Assembly (NCBI RefSeq): GCF_002303885.1
Contig: NZ_MRCM01000018.1
Location: 62,001 to 126,000 of the forward strand
Length of the DNA: 64,000 nt
Reading direction: 5' to 3'
DNA from: Flavobacterium sp. ACN2
GTDB taxonomy: Bacteria > Bacteroidota > Bacteroidia > Flavobacteriales > Flavobacteriaceae
Positions 35,865 through 45,153 of the stretch are shown in pieces; position 1 is the stretch's first letter; every line of letters starts with the position of its first letter. Below the pieces are notes generated by a model. It did no database searches and was not told where the DNA came from. It was given only the letters and a program-made list of their open reading frames with translations. The position numbers were made by a program, and so were the translations under genes.

Positions 35865-36344
35865 ATGAGTAAATTTCGTTTAGATGAAGTAGATCACCAG
35901 ATTTTAGATATGTTAATAGACAATACGAGAGTTCCGTTTACTGACATTGCAAAAAAACTATTGATATCTGCTGGTACAGTACACGTTAGAGTTAAAAAGA
36001 TGGAAGATGCCGGTATCATCATGGGGTCTTCATTAGCCTTGGATTACGATAAATTAGGTTATTCATTTATTGCTTATGTAGGGGTTTTTCTAAATAATAC
36101 ATCTCAGACTAAATTTGTATTAGAGAGAATCAATCAAATTCCATTCGTAACTGTAGCTTCTGTAACTACAGGAAAATTCAACATCTTTTGTAAAATTAGA
36201 GCAAAAGATACTAAGCACGCGAAAGAAGTTATCTTTATGATTGACGATATTGATGGTGTTTACAGAACAGAAACAATGATTTCATTAGAGGAAAGTATAA
36301 ACGATAAGAAGCGTTTGATGCATACTATTTTCAAAAATATGTAA
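35865..36344 (+). CDS. Lrp/AsnC-family transcriptional regulator
   Basis: 159 residues with the two-domain Lrp layout: a helix-turn-helix (about 5-60, with DHQILDMLIDNTRVPFTDIAKK) and a C-terminal RAM ligand-binding domain (about 75-155, with KFNIFCKIRAKDTKHAKEVIF). It likely binds an amino acid and forms octamers. It is the only regulator of this type in the window. It is about 78 bp downstream of the M14 peptidase gene and 92 bp ahead of ppc. Confidence 0.93.
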   Translation: MSKFRLDEVDHQILDMLIDNTRVPFTDIAKKLLISAGTVHVRVKKMEDAGIIMGSSLALDYDKLGYSFIAYVGVFLNNTSQTKFVLERINQIPFVTVASVTTGKFNIFCKIRAKDTKHAKEVIFMIDDIDGVYRTETMISLEESINDKKRLMHTIFKNM

Positions 36345-36374
36345 TAACTTTTCTTGAATGCTATATTAAAATAT

Positions 36375-36402
36375 AACCTCAAGTTTATTCTTGGGGTTTT
36401 TT
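36375..36402 (+). terminator. Terminator after the Lrp gene
   Basis: Stem AACCTCAAG / CTTGGGGTT with a 6-nt loop and one G-T pair, followed by seven T residues. Confidence 0.65.
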
Positions 36403-36436
36403 TATGACTAATTAACCAACCAACTATAACACGATT

Positions 36437-39022
36437 ATGTATACGTTGCCAAAAATTGAGCGTTTTAATCAAGACGTTCTCTCAAAATACCACATTTATA
36501 ATAGTGTTTTCATAACATTACCTTTTGACTCTATAGATAACACAGGGGTTTTACTTCCTTTATTTACAGAGACTTGCGAAACGGGCTTTAAAAAACAAGA
36601 AACACCAAAAGAAATCGTAGATTTCTTTTCTAATAAATTTTTAAACAATACTTCTGAAGACGAAAAAATCGATCTTATGTTTCGATTTATTCAATATATA
36701 GAACGTCAGATTGTATTGTTTGATGCCATTGAAGATGCTGCTTTTCCAGAAGTTAATAATATGGAAGGGCGTGGATCTCTTCGTGATATTAAGGAGAAAT
36801 CTGATGCTAAAGAGAAAGATGACGAATTGGTAGAGTTTCTAGAAAACTTTAACGTTCGTACAGTTTTAACAGCGCATCCTACTCAGTTTTATCCAGGACC
36901 CGTTTTAGGAATTATAAATGACTTGACAGAAGCTATTCGTCAAAATGATTTGCTTCAAATTAAACAATTACTTGCTCAATTAGGAAAAACGCCTTTCATT
37001 CAGAAAGAAAAACCAAATCCTTATGATGAAGCAGTAAGCTTAATTTGGTACCTAGAAAATGTATTTTATGCTACTGCAGGAGAAATTGTACATTATTTGC
37101 AGAAAAACATTTTAAACGGAAATCCGATTCATAATCAATTAGTAAAACTTGGTTTCTGGCCAGGGGGTGATCGTGACGGAAATCCTTTTGTTACTACAGA
37201 TATTACACTTAAAGTTGCAGATCGTTTGCGCACCTCAATTTTAAAGTGCTATTATGTAGAAATGAGAAACTTAAAACGCAAGCTAACTTTCTCAGGTGTA
37301 GATGATTTAGTAGCAGAACTTGAACATAAGCTTTACCGTTCTGTATTCTATTCTAAAGGAGATATCTTTATTACTTTAGAAGAATTATTGACACAATTAA
37401 ACAAAATTCGAACTATAATTATAGAGAAACATCAATCTTTATATTTGGATGAATTAGATGCTTTTCTAGTAAAAATTAATTTGTTCGGATTCCATTTTGC
37501 GACTTTAGATATTCGTCAGAATAGTAAAATTCATAATGCCGTTTTCAAAGATGTGGTAGATTACTATTTGAATTCTGGTTCAGATGTTTTTCCTAAGAAT
37601 TATTTCGAATTGACAGAAGATCAAAAAATTGATGTTCTTTCTAAAGTAAAAGGAAATCTAAATCCTGTTGATTTCGAAAATGAAATTACAAGATATACTT
37701 TAGAATCGGTGCAAGCCATTAAAACCATTCAGCAAAATAATGGTGAAGAAGGAGCAAACCGTTACATTATCAGTAATAACGAAAGCGCGCTGAATGTGAT
37801 GGAAACATTTGCCATGATTCGTTTGAATAACTGGGAAAAACCAACAGTTGATATTATTCCGCTTTTCGAATCAGTAGACGATTTGCAAAATGCACATGCT
37901 ATTATGGAACAGTTGTATACCAATCCAGAATATGCTAAACATTTGAAATCTAGAGGAAACAAACAGACCATTATGCTTGGATTCTCTGACGGAACTAAAG
38001 ATGGCGGCTATTTAATGGCAAACTGGAGTATTTATCAAGCTAAAATTTCGCTGACTAAAATTTCTAGAGAATACGGAATTAAAGCTATTTTCTTTGACGG
38101 ACGTGGTGGACCTCCAGCTCGTGGCGGTGGAAAAACACATAAATTCTACGCTTCTTTAGGTCCAAAAATTGAAAACAACGAGATTCAAATTACAGTTCAA
38201 GGTCAGACTATTAGCTCTAATTTTGGAACTTTAGATTCTTGCCGTTACAATATCGAAAACTTATTGAGTGCCGGTGTTACAAATCAAGTATTTAGTAAAG
38301 AGAAAAATGAACTAACAGCTGATGAAACTCAAATTTTAACGGATTTGGCTAATTTAGGTTATGAGAAATATTTAAGTTTCAAAAACCATCCAAAGTTTAT
38401 TCCGTATTTAGAAAAAATGAGTACGCTTAAATATTATTCTAAGACTAATATCGGAAGCCGTCCTTCAAAAAGAAGTAAATCTGAATCTTTAGATTTTGCC
38501 GATTTAAGAGCAATTCCGTTTGTAGGTTCATGGAGTCAATTAAAGCAAAACGTTCCTGGGTTTTTTGGAGTAGGTTCGGCATTAAAACATTTTGAAGAAT
38601 CTGGTCAATGGAACAAAGTAAGCGATTTATATCACAATTCATTGTTTTTCAAAACTTTGCTTGAAAACAGTATGATGTCATTAGCAAAATCATTCTTGCC
38701 TTTGACAGCTTACATGAAAAATGATCCTGAGTTTGGCGAATTCTGGCAGATTATTTACGATGAGTTCTCAGAAACAAAACGTCTTTTGTTGAAAATTGCT
38801 GATCATAAAACATTAATGGAAAATTATCCTGATGGTATTGCTTCTATTCAAATAAGAGAGCGTATTGTTTTGCCTTTATTGACAATTCAGCAATATGCTT
38901 TATTGAGAATCAATGAGCTAAACAAAGAACAAACTCCTGATGAAGAGTTGATTAAAGTTTATGAGAAAATCGTAACGAGATCACTATTCGGAAATACGAA
39001 TGCAAGTAGAAACTCAGCTTAA
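36437..39022 (+). CDS. ppc: Phosphoenolpyruvate carboxylase
   Basis: Carboxylates PEP to oxaloacetate in anaplerosis. 861 residues. The active-site His lies in LTAHPTQFYPG (near 155-165), and GFWPGGDRDGNPFVT and GFSDGTKDGGY (near 515) are present. The mobile glycine loop reads FFDGRGGPPARGGG, with Asp in the place of the usual His, and the C-terminus ends RNSA in place of the canonical QNTG. The order of conserved blocks leaves no doubt about the family, but the two changed motifs may affect kinetics or regulation. A DinB-family gene follows at 12 bp. Confidence 0.93.
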   Translation: MYTLPKIERFNQDVLSKYHIYNSVFITLPFDSIDNTGVLLPLFTETCETGFKKQETPKEIVDFFSNKFLNNTSEDEKIDLMFRFIQYIERQIVLFDAIEDAAFPEVNNMEGRGSLRDIKEKSDAKEKDDELVEFLENFNVRTVLTAHPTQFYPGPVLGIINDLTEAIRQNDLLQIKQLLAQLGKTPFIQKEKPNPYDEAVSLIWYLENVFYATAGEIVHYLQKNILNGNPIHNQLVKLGFWPGGDRDGNPFVTTDITLKVADRLRTSILKCYYVEMRNLKRKLTFSGVDDLVAELEHKLYRSVFYSKGDIFITLEELLTQLNKIRTIIIEKHQSLYLDELDAFLVKINLFGFHFATLDIRQNSKIHNAVFKDVVDYYLNSGSDVFPKNYFELTEDQKIDVLSKVKGNLNPVDFENEITRYTLESVQAIKTIQQNNGEEGANRYIISNNESALNVMETFAMIRLNNWEKPTVDIIPLFESVDDLQNAHAIMEQLYTNPEYAKHLKSRGNKQTIMLGFSDGTKDGGYLMANWSIYQAKISLTKISREYGIKAIFFDGRGGPPARGGGKTHKFYASLGPKIENNEIQITVQGQTISSNFGTLDSCRYNIENLLSAGVTNQVFSKEKNELTADETQILTDLANLGYEKYLSFKNHPKFIPYLEKMSTLKYYSKTNIGSRPSKRSKSESLDFADLRAIPFVGSWSQLKQNVPGFFGVGSALKHFEESGQWNKVSDLYHNSLFFKTLLENSMMSLAKSFLPLTAYMKNDPEFGEFWQIIYDEFSETKRLLLKIADHKTLMENYPDGIASIQIRERIVLPLLTIQQYALLRINELNKEQTPDEELIKVYEKIVTRSLFGNTNASRNSA

Positions 39023-39034
39023 AAAAAATAAAAA

Positions 39035-39550
39035 ATGAGAGCATCAGAATTATTGGAAAATGAATATTCAGGTCATTTTGAAACTTACATTAAAGCAGCC
39101 GGAGATGGTATTTTAATTGAAGAATTGGAAATTTCTCTTCACGAGTTCATTCGATTTGTTCAAAATATTCCAATGGATAAATTTGATTATCGCTACGCGG
39201 AAGGGAAGTGGACCATTAAAGATATTATTCAGCACGTAATAGATACGGAGAGAATTTTTGCATATCGTGCTTTGCGTTTTTCAAGAAACGACAAAACGCC
39301 TTTACCAAGCTTTGAGGAAAATGATTATGCAGACAATACAAATTCAAACAGCAGAAGTATTCAAGATCTGCTTACTGAATTTTCAGCGGTAAGACATTCG
39401 ACTTTATTATTTTACAAAAGCTTATCCGAAGAACAGTTGAAGAGAATTGGAACTGCGTCTAACAATCCGATTTCTGTTCGTGCTTTAGGTTTTGTAATGA
39501 TTGGACATCAAAAACACCATCAGAAAGTTTTTGAAGAGAGATATTTGTAA
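39035..39550 (+). CDS. DinB-family protein
   Basis: 171 residues with the DinB four-helix layout and the conserved metal-ligand set, DIIQHVIDTERIFAYRALRF and a late GHQKHHQKVFEERYL. These proteins are metal-dependent and often act in thiol transfer or detoxification, possibly with bacillithiol. It lies 12 bp after ppc and should be co-transcribed with it; a strong terminator follows. Confidence 0.86.
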   Translation: MRASELLENEYSGHFETYIKAAGDGILIEELEISLHEFIRFVQNIPMDKFDYRYAEGKWTIKDIIQHVIDTERIFAYRALRFSRNDKTPLPSFEENDYADNTNSNSRSIQDLLTEFSAVRHSTLLFYKSLSEEQLKRIGTASNNPISVRALGFVMIGHQKHHQKVFEERYL

Positions 39551-39570
39551 AATATACTTTGTATATAAAA

Positions 39571-39602
39571 AAAAAACTGTACTTGAAAAAGTACAGTTTT
39601 TT
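39571..39602. terminator. Terminator after the DinB gene
   Basis: A 14-bp stem (AAAAAACTGTACTT) with the loop GAAA, ending in a T-run. Confidence 0.85.
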
Positions 39603-39618
39603 GCTTTTAGAAACGTGA

Positions 39619-39687
39619 GCTTCGACTTCGCTCAGCCTGGAATAGATAGTTTATTAATTGGTATGTCAGGCTGAGCGAAGTCGAAGC
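39619..39687. repeat. Perfect 21-bp-arm palindrome at the recQ end
   Basis: Arms of 21 bp at 39619-39639 and 39667-39687, core CTTCGACTTCGCTCAGCCTG, around a 27-nt loop. Just downstream of the recQ stop (39692). A dispersed flavobacterial repeat. Confidence 0.85.
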
Positions 39688-39691
39688 CTTT

Positions 39692-41812
39692 TTATGCTGT
39701 TTGATGCTTTCTCTCCAGGAACGCCAATCCAAATCGAATTTTGTCATAAGACATTTTTTCTTCAAAATAATCGAAGTAAGGTCTTAGTGCATTTGGATTT
39801 TCTAATTCAATCTGAGCTTTTTCAATTTGAAGAATTTCCTCTTCAGAAACAAATTGACTTAAATCTATATCATTTCCGTCAACGTATAATTTAGCCAAAT
39901 GAGAAATGATTGTAGTTTCGCCGAGATTTCGTTGCTCAGCAATTCCCTTCACAGAAAGTCCGGCTTGAAATAATTCTAACGTTTTTTTATAAGTATTCTC
40001 TTTTTTCTCTTTTTTGACAACCGATTTATTTCGCTGAAATTCAATTATAACATTTATAAAATCGGTTCCGTATTTTTCTAGTTTAGCTTTACCGACACCT
40101 TCCACAGCAAGAAAATCTTCATCAGACATTGGTCTTAAAACTTCCATTTGTCTTAATGATGCGTCACTAAAGATAACATACGCGGGAACTTCTTCTTCTT
40201 GAGCGATTTCATAACGTAATTTTCTAAGCGTTTCAAAAAGAGAATTTTTAGCAGCTTTTGGTTTTGCTTCTTTGGCTTCGTTTTTATCAATTACTTTTTT
40301 GACAACTGTTGTCAGTTTTACTTTTTCTCCTTCAAACAAAACTTTCTTCGCAAAGGGAGTAAGCAAAATTTTATTGTGCTGATGAAAAGCAATTTCACAA
40401 TATCCTAAATTGATAAGCTGAATAAGATATTGATTCCAATCGTACCAAGAAACATCAGCGCCAATTCCGTACGTTTTTAGCTCTTGATAATTTTTTTCGT
40501 AAATATACGCGTTTCTCGAGCCTCTCAAAAAATCAACAATTACAGCTAGAGACTCAGATTCTCTTAATCGCACAATTGCCGACAAAGCCTTTTGCGCGAG
40601 AATCGTCCCATCAAAAAAAGTTGGCGGATTTTTACAAATATCGCAGTTTCCGCAATTCTCAGTTACCAGTTCGCCAAAATAAGACAGCAGAATTTTTCTG
40701 CGACAGCTTACAGCATCGGCATATTGCTTCATACGATCTAACTTTGCAAGCTGAATATCAGAGTTCAATCCTTCCGATGCAAATTTCTGCAATTGAATTA
40801 CATCGGCGTAACTTTCAAACAAAACGGTTTCAGCTGGCAAACCATCTCGGCCCGCACGCCCAATTTCTTGGTAATATCCTTCTATATTTTTTGGAAGATT
40901 GTAGTGAATGACCCAACGAACATTTGATTTGTCAATTCCCATTCCGAAAGCAATTGTAGCGCAAACTACTTGACAATCGTCATTAATAAATTGATCCTGA
41001 GTTTTGGCACGTGTTTCATTATCTAGGCCTGCATGATATGCTTTAGCTTCAATTCCGTTCTTTTTAAGTTTTTCAGCAAGTTCTTCTGTAGTTTTACGAC
41101 TCAAGCAATAAATTATTCCAGATTCATTGGGTTTGCTTTCAATAAAATCAATGATTTGCTTAACGCGATCTAAAGCAGGACGAACTTCTAGACTCAAATT
41201 TGCTCTATCAAAAGAAGCGATAAACGTTTTTGGATTCTTAAGATTTAATTGCTTGGTTATATCTGTTCGTGTTGCTTTGTCAGCAGTCGCAGTTAAGGCC
41301 AAAATTGGAGTAGAAGGGAAACGACTTTTCAAATAACCCAAATTAGTATAAGCAGGTCTAAAGTCATGACCCCAAGACGAAATACAATGTGCTTCATCAA
41401 TTGCTATTAAGCTAATGTTCAACTCATTGAAAGCCATATCCAAATAAGAAAGACTTTCAGGCGCGATATAAACTAACTTAAAATGATTTGTTTTTAAATT
41501 ATCAATATAATATTGCTGCTCTTGAGAAGATTGGCTACTATTAATAAAACAAGCAGAAATTCCGTTGGTTTTTAAACTATCAACCTGATCTTTCATTAAA
41601 GCGATCAAAGGCGATATGACAACTGTTATTCCTGGTAGAATTAAAGCGGGAAGTTGAAAACATATTGATTTTCCACCTCCAGTGGGCATAATTGCCAAGG
41701 TATCTTGTCCTGACAAAATGGTATTAATTATGGTTTCTTGATTGGGTCTGAATCTTTCGAAACCAAAATTTTCTTTTAGTGTAGTATGTAGAATTTCTGA
41801 AGTCATAGGCAT
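39692..41812 (-). CDS. recQ: ATP-dependent DNA helicase RecQ
   Basis: 706 residues from the ATG at 41812; MTSE at 41806 is also possible, while the TTG at 41827 is unlikely. The superfamily-2 helicase core has MPTGGGKS (Walker A), IDEAHCISSWGHDFRP (Walker B) and QEIGRAGRDGLP (motif VI). The zinc site follows with CRRKILLSYFGE and CGNCDICK. RQC and HRDC domains come next (HRDC around 550-620, ending VEGVGKAKLEKYG), and then a short C-terminal HTH extension (LGETTIISHLAKL). Works in recombination repair in the cytosol. Confidence 0.95.
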   Translation of the reverse strand: MPMTSEILHTTLKENFGFERFRPNQETIINTILSGQDTLAIMPTGGGKSICFQLPALILPGITVVISPLIALMKDQVDSLKTNGISACFINSSQSSQEQQYYIDNLKTNHFKLVYIAPESLSYLDMAFNELNISLIAIDEAHCISSWGHDFRPAYTNLGYLKSRFPSTPILALTATADKATRTDITKQLNLKNPKTFIASFDRANLSLEVRPALDRVKQIIDFIESKPNESGIIYCLSRKTTEELAEKLKKNGIEAKAYHAGLDNETRAKTQDQFINDDCQVVCATIAFGMGIDKSNVRWVIHYNLPKNIEGYYQEIGRAGRDGLPAETVLFESYADVIQLQKFASEGLNSDIQLAKLDRMKQYADAVSCRRKILLSYFGELVTENCGNCDICKNPPTFFDGTILAQKALSAIVRLRESESLAVIVDFLRGSRNAYIYEKNYQELKTYGIGADVSWYDWNQYLIQLINLGYCEIAFHQHNKILLTPFAKKVLFEGEKVKLTTVVKKVIDKNEAKEAKPKAAKNSLFETLRKLRYEIAQEEEVPAYVIFSDASLRQMEVLRPMSDEDFLAVEGVGKAKLEKYGTDFINVIIEFQRNKSVVKKEKKENTYKKTLELFQAGLSVKGIAEQRNLGETTIISHLAKLYVDGNDIDLSQFVSEEEILQIEKAQIELENPNALRPYFDYFEEKMSYDKIRFGLAFLERKHQTA

Positions 41813-41902
41813 ATATTTTTTATCCAAGATTTAAATGTAAAAATAATCCTATAAAAATAAAAATATAATTTGGTTTTGTTTGTTTCTTATTCATCATAAA
41901 AA

Positions 41903-41928
41903 AAAGGAACTCCCAATAGAGTTCCTTT
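41903..41928 (-). terminator. Terminator of the polyamine group
   Basis: A 10-bp stem (AAAGGAACTC / GAGTTCCTTT) with a 6-nt loop. On the minus strand it is followed by eight T residues, so it ends the transcript of the genes at 41950-44850. Confidence 0.85.
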
Positions 41929-41949
41929 ATTTATTAAAAAGAAAATGAA

Positions 41950-42363
41950 TTAATCTTCATCGTCTTCGTCTTCTTCATCATATTCAGTATCTGCTTTGTC
42001 ATCTTCATCGTCATCATCGTCACCACTGTCAGTATCTGGCTTATCAAGATTATCATCATCTTCGTCATCGTCATTGCTAATATCATCATCAAGATCAATA
42101 CCTTTAACTGGCGCAATTGCATCTACATCAACATCTAAATCATCATCTTCATCGTAGTTTTCAATTCTGTCAGCAAGTTTAGTACTAATTTTCACCAAGT
42201 AAATTGTGTCTTCAGTACGAACTTCTACAGCTTCAACCAATTCGTTTTTAGCATTTCTAAAACGGATAACATCCGAATCATCATAACCATCAGGAAATTT
42301 TTCAACCAAAAGGTTTAAAATTTCGTTGGTAAGTTTGGCGTAGTCTACTATAACTCTTTTCAT
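41950..42363 (-). CDS. Small acidic protein with Asp/Glu-rich tail
   Basis: 137 residues. The first 70 are a compact folded region (VDYAKLTNEILNLLVEKFPDG then IRFRNAKNELVEAVEVRTEDTIYLVKI). The last 60 are almost entirely Asp and Glu, with a few Thr/Ser/Lys. Homologues in flavobacteria are sometimes labelled DNA primase without basis; I see no primase motif. It starts 8 bp behind the deoxyhypusine-synthase-like gene and should share its transcript. A polyanionic tail could bind polyamines or mimic DNA. Confidence 0.8.
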   Translation of the reverse strand: MKRVIVDYAKLTNEILNLLVEKFPDGYDDSDVIRFRNAKNELVEAVEVRTEDTIYLVKISTKLADRIENYDEDDDLDVDVDAIAPVKGIDLDDDISNDDDEDDDNLDKPDTDSGDDDDDEDDKADTEYDEEDEDDED

Positions 42364-42371
42364 AAATTATC

Positions 42372-43340
42372 TTATAAATCTAATAAGTATGCAAAAATTA
42401 ACGGCGCAACGATTGTAGCATCCGATTCAATAATAAATTTTGGGGTTTTGATGTCTAATTTACCCCAAGTGATTTTTTCATTTGGAACTGCTCCAGAATA
42501 AGATCCATAACTAGTTGTTGAATCTGAAATTTGGCAGAAATAACTCCAAAATGGAACATCGTGCATTTCCATATCTTGGTATAGCATTGGCACTACACAG
42601 ATAGGGAAGTCACCTGCGATACCACCACCGATTTGGAAGAATCCAATTCCGTTTGAACTGTTTTTAGAATACCAATCCGCAAGGAAAGTCATGTATTCAA
42701 TTCCAGATTTCATAGTAGACGCTTTTAATTCTCCTTTAATTACGTATGAAGCAAAGATGTTCCCCATTGTACTATCTTCCCATCCTGGAACGATAATCGG
42801 CAAGTTTTTCTCTGCAGCTGCATACATCCAGCTATCTTTTAGATCAATTTCATAATATTCTTCTAAAACGCCAGACAATAACATTTTATACATAAATTCA
42901 TGCGGGAAGTAACGCTCACCTTTGTCATCAGCGTCTTTCCAAATTTTGTAAATATGTTTTTGCAAACGACGGAAAGCTTCATGCTCAGGAATACAAGTGT
43001 CTGTAACACGGTTTAATCCTCTTTCTAATAAAGCCCATTCGTCTTCTGGTGTTAAATCGCGATAGTTAGGAACTCTCTCGTAGTGAGAATGAGCTACTAA
43101 ATTCATGATATCTTCTTCTAAGTTTGCTCCAGTACATGAAATAATATGCACTTTGTCCTGTCTGATTACTTCGGCAAAAATTTTACCAATTTCTGCTGTA
43201 CTCATTGCGCCAGCCATACTTACCAGCATTTTAGCACCATCAGCTAATTGCTGCTCATAAGCTTTTGCAGCATCTACTAATGAAGCAGAGTTAAAATGCA
43301 AATAATGTTTTTCAATAAACTGACTGATTGGTCCTTTCAT
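42372..43340 (-). CDS. Deoxyhypusine synthase-family protein
   Basis: 322 residues with the Rossmann-type DHS fold. The block SGAVPNEKITWGK carries the Lys (about 294) that corresponds to the catalytic Lys of eukaryotic DHS, and an MAGAMSTAEIG (NAD-binding) block is present; DATIVAPLIFAYLL is the C-terminus. Bacteria lack eIF5A, so it is unlikely to make hypusine; the usual bacterial roles are homospermidine or related polyamine synthesis. It lies 106 bp downstream of arginine decarboxylase in the same orientation. Confidence 0.88.
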   Translation of the reverse strand: MKGPISQFIEKHYLHFNSASLVDAAKAYEQQLADGAKMLVSMAGAMSTAEIGKIFAEVIRQDKVHIISCTGANLEEDIMNLVAHSHYERVPNYRDLTPEDEWALLERGLNRVTDTCIPEHEAFRRLQKHIYKIWKDADDKGERYFPHEFMYKMLLSGVLEEYYEIDLKDSWMYAAAEKNLPIIVPGWEDSTMGNIFASYVIKGELKASTMKSGIEYMTFLADWYSKNSSNGIGFFQIGGGIAGDFPICVVPMLYQDMEMHDVPFWSYFCQISDSTTSYGSYSGAVPNEKITWGKLDIKTPKFIIESDATIVAPLIFAYLLDL

Positions 43341-43446
43341 TTTTTTTGTTTTTTTTTTTTTGAATTAAAAAGTTTTAACCTTTTTGGATGTTCATGCAAA
43401 TTAAGAATTTTTTAAGAAAAATTATTACTTAATGTGCCGTTTTTTT

Positions 43447-44850
43447 TTACACCTTTTTTTTGTATCCTAAAATCTTTAAAACGTCGTCTGAAGTCTGTTG
43501 CTCTGAGAACACTTCGGTTGCCAGAATTCCATTTTCATCACGATCGATTAAAATATGTTTAGGTTGTGGAATCAAACAGTGGTGTAGACCTCCGTATCCT
43601 CCAATTGTTTCTTGATAAGCGCCAGTATTAAAGAATCCAATATACAAAGGCTTCTCTTTGTTATATTTAGGCAAATAAATGGCGTTCATGTTTTGCTCAG
43701 AATTGTAATAATCGTCACTATCACAAGTCAGACCTCCTAACAGAACCCGTTCGTAAGTATCATTCCAGCGATTTACTGCCAGCATAATAAAACGTTTGTT
43801 TATAGCCCAAGTATCTGGTAAAGTGGTAATGAAAGATGAGTCAATCATATTCCATTTTTCTCTATCATTTTGTTGTTTCTGATACAAAATCTGATAGATT
43901 GCACCACCGCTTTCGCCTACAGTAAACGATCCAAATTCCGTAAAAATATTTGGAACATCAACTTCGGCTTCATCACAAGCAATTTTAATCTGATTGATAA
44001 TTTCATCAATCATGTATTGATAATCATATTCAAAGGCAAGTGAGTTTTTAATTGGAAAACCACCACCAATGTTCAAACCATCTAGAGTAGGGCACTCTTT
44101 TTTAAGAGCAATGTATACTTTAATACATTTTACAAGCTCATTCCAGTAATATGATGTATCGTTAATTCCAGTATTGATAAAAAAGTGAAGCATTTTAAGC
44201 TCTAATTTATCATTTTCCTGGATTTGTTTTTTATAGAAAGAAACAATGTTTTTGTAACCAATACCTAATCTAGAAGTATAAAACTCAAATTTAGGCTCTT
44301 CTTCGGCAGCAATACGGATTCCGATTTTGAATTTTCCTTTAATTTCTGCCTGTAGCAAATCTAACTCCTCGTAATTATCAATAATCGGAATAGTGTTTTT
44401 ATGTCCGTTGTTGATTAATCTTGCAATGTTAGCAATATATTCATCTCTTTTAAAACCGTTACAAATTACATAAGTGCTTTTGTTGATTTTTCCATTTTCT
44501 AATAAATTCTCCACAATATTCACGTCAAATGCAGATGAAGTTTCGATGTGAATGTTATTCTTGAAAGCTTCATTCATAATGTATTCAAAATGAGAGCTTT
44601 TTGTACAATAACAATAGTAATATTTTGCTTCGTATTTATTCTTTTCCATTGATTTTCTGAACCAAGCTTTTGCTTTGTTGATATTTTCAGAAATCTGAGG
44701 CAGATAAGTAAACTTTAATGGTGTGCCATATTGCTCAACCAATTTCATCAAATCGATGTTGTGAAACAATAGGTTGTCTTTGTTTAGTTTGAATTCCTCT
44801 TGTGGAAAGTAGTATGTTTGATTTATTAGATCAGAATATTTTGTATTCAT
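43447..44850 (-). CDS. speA: Arginine decarboxylase-type PLP enzyme (fold III)
   Basis: 467 residues with the alanine-racemase-fold barrel and beta domain of ornithine/arginine/diaminopimelate decarboxylases. The early block YYYCYCTKSSHFEYIM contains the PLP Lys (near 84), GIRIAAEEEPKFEFYTSRLGIG follows, and NIGGGFPIKN and GGLTCDSDDYYN bind phosphate and substrate. The best fit is arginine decarboxylase giving agmatine, as in other Bacteroidota. Ornithine or lysine activity cannot be excluded. The deoxyhypusine-synthase-like gene comes next; no agmatinase gene lies here. Confidence 0.87.
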   Translation of the reverse strand: MNTKYSDLINQTYYFPQEEFKLNKDNLLFHNIDLMKLVEQYGTPLKFTYLPQISENINKAKAWFRKSMEKNKYEAKYYYCYCTKSSHFEYIMNEAFKNNIHIETSSAFDVNIVENLLENGKINKSTYVICNGFKRDEYIANIARLINNGHKNTIPIIDNYEELDLLQAEIKGKFKIGIRIAAEEEPKFEFYTSRLGIGYKNIVSFYKKQIQENDKLELKMLHFFINTGINDTSYYWNELVKCIKVYIALKKECPTLDGLNIGGGFPIKNSLAFEYDYQYMIDEIINQIKIACDEAEVDVPNIFTEFGSFTVGESGGAIYQILYQKQQNDREKWNMIDSSFITTLPDTWAINKRFIMLAVNRWNDTYERVLLGGLTCDSDDYYNSEQNMNAIYLPKYNKEKPLYIGFFNTGAYQETIGGYGGLHHCLIPQPKHILIDRDENGILATEVFSEQQTSDDVLKILGYKKKV

Positions 44851-44917
44851 TTATTTGTCAATGTTTAGAGATTGTAATTTTACTTAATGTTAGGCTTTCT
44901 GGGGCTTAATCTTAAAT

Positions 44918-45097
44918 TCAAACTCTAATATTGGCAAATATAATTGGCAGTTTTTCATGCTCAGCTTTAGTACATTGGAAAACATCAAAACAAAACGGGC
45001 TTTTACTATTATAGAAACGGTTCAACATTCTTAATAAAGAACTATTGAGTCTGTTTCTGTAAGAGCTAAAGTGCCTTTGCTGATTCTTTGTTTTCAT
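44918..45097 (-). CDS. Possible small ORF upstream of speA, 59 residues
   Basis: ATG at 45097 to TGA at 44918 gives 59 residues, basic (six Arg) with two Cys near the C-terminus. A Bacteroidota promoter (TTG-N21-TACATTTG) ends only 4 bp before the ATG, so the transcript would be nearly leaderless for this frame and would carry 245 nt ahead of speA. It could be a genuine small protein or a leader peptide. I do not recognise it. Confidence 0.35.
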   Translation of the reverse strand: MKTKNQQRHFSSYRNRLNSSLLRMLNRFYNSKSPFCFDVFQCTKAEHEKLPIIFANIRV

Positions 45098-45101
45098 GGG
45101 G

Positions 45102-45133
45102 CAAATGTAAAAAATAATATATACCAAATGCAA
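45102..45133 (-). promoter_or_regulatory. Promoter on the minus strand ahead of speA
   Basis: TTG (45131-45133), a 21-bp spacer, TACATTTG (45102-45109). It fits the consensus fully and points towards speA. Confidence 0.65.
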
Positions 45134-45153
45134 TGCTTTTGATTAAAAAAAGT

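Noticed and set aside
41934-42122. A Met-rich 62-codon frame overlapping the acidic protein
   Set aside because: It is the frame-shifted shadow of the GAT/GAA-rich tail of the real gene at 41950.
41950-42363. DNA primase annotation for the acidic protein
   Set aside because: No TOPRIM, zinc finger or polymerase motif is present; the label seems to come from the Asp/Glu-rich tail.
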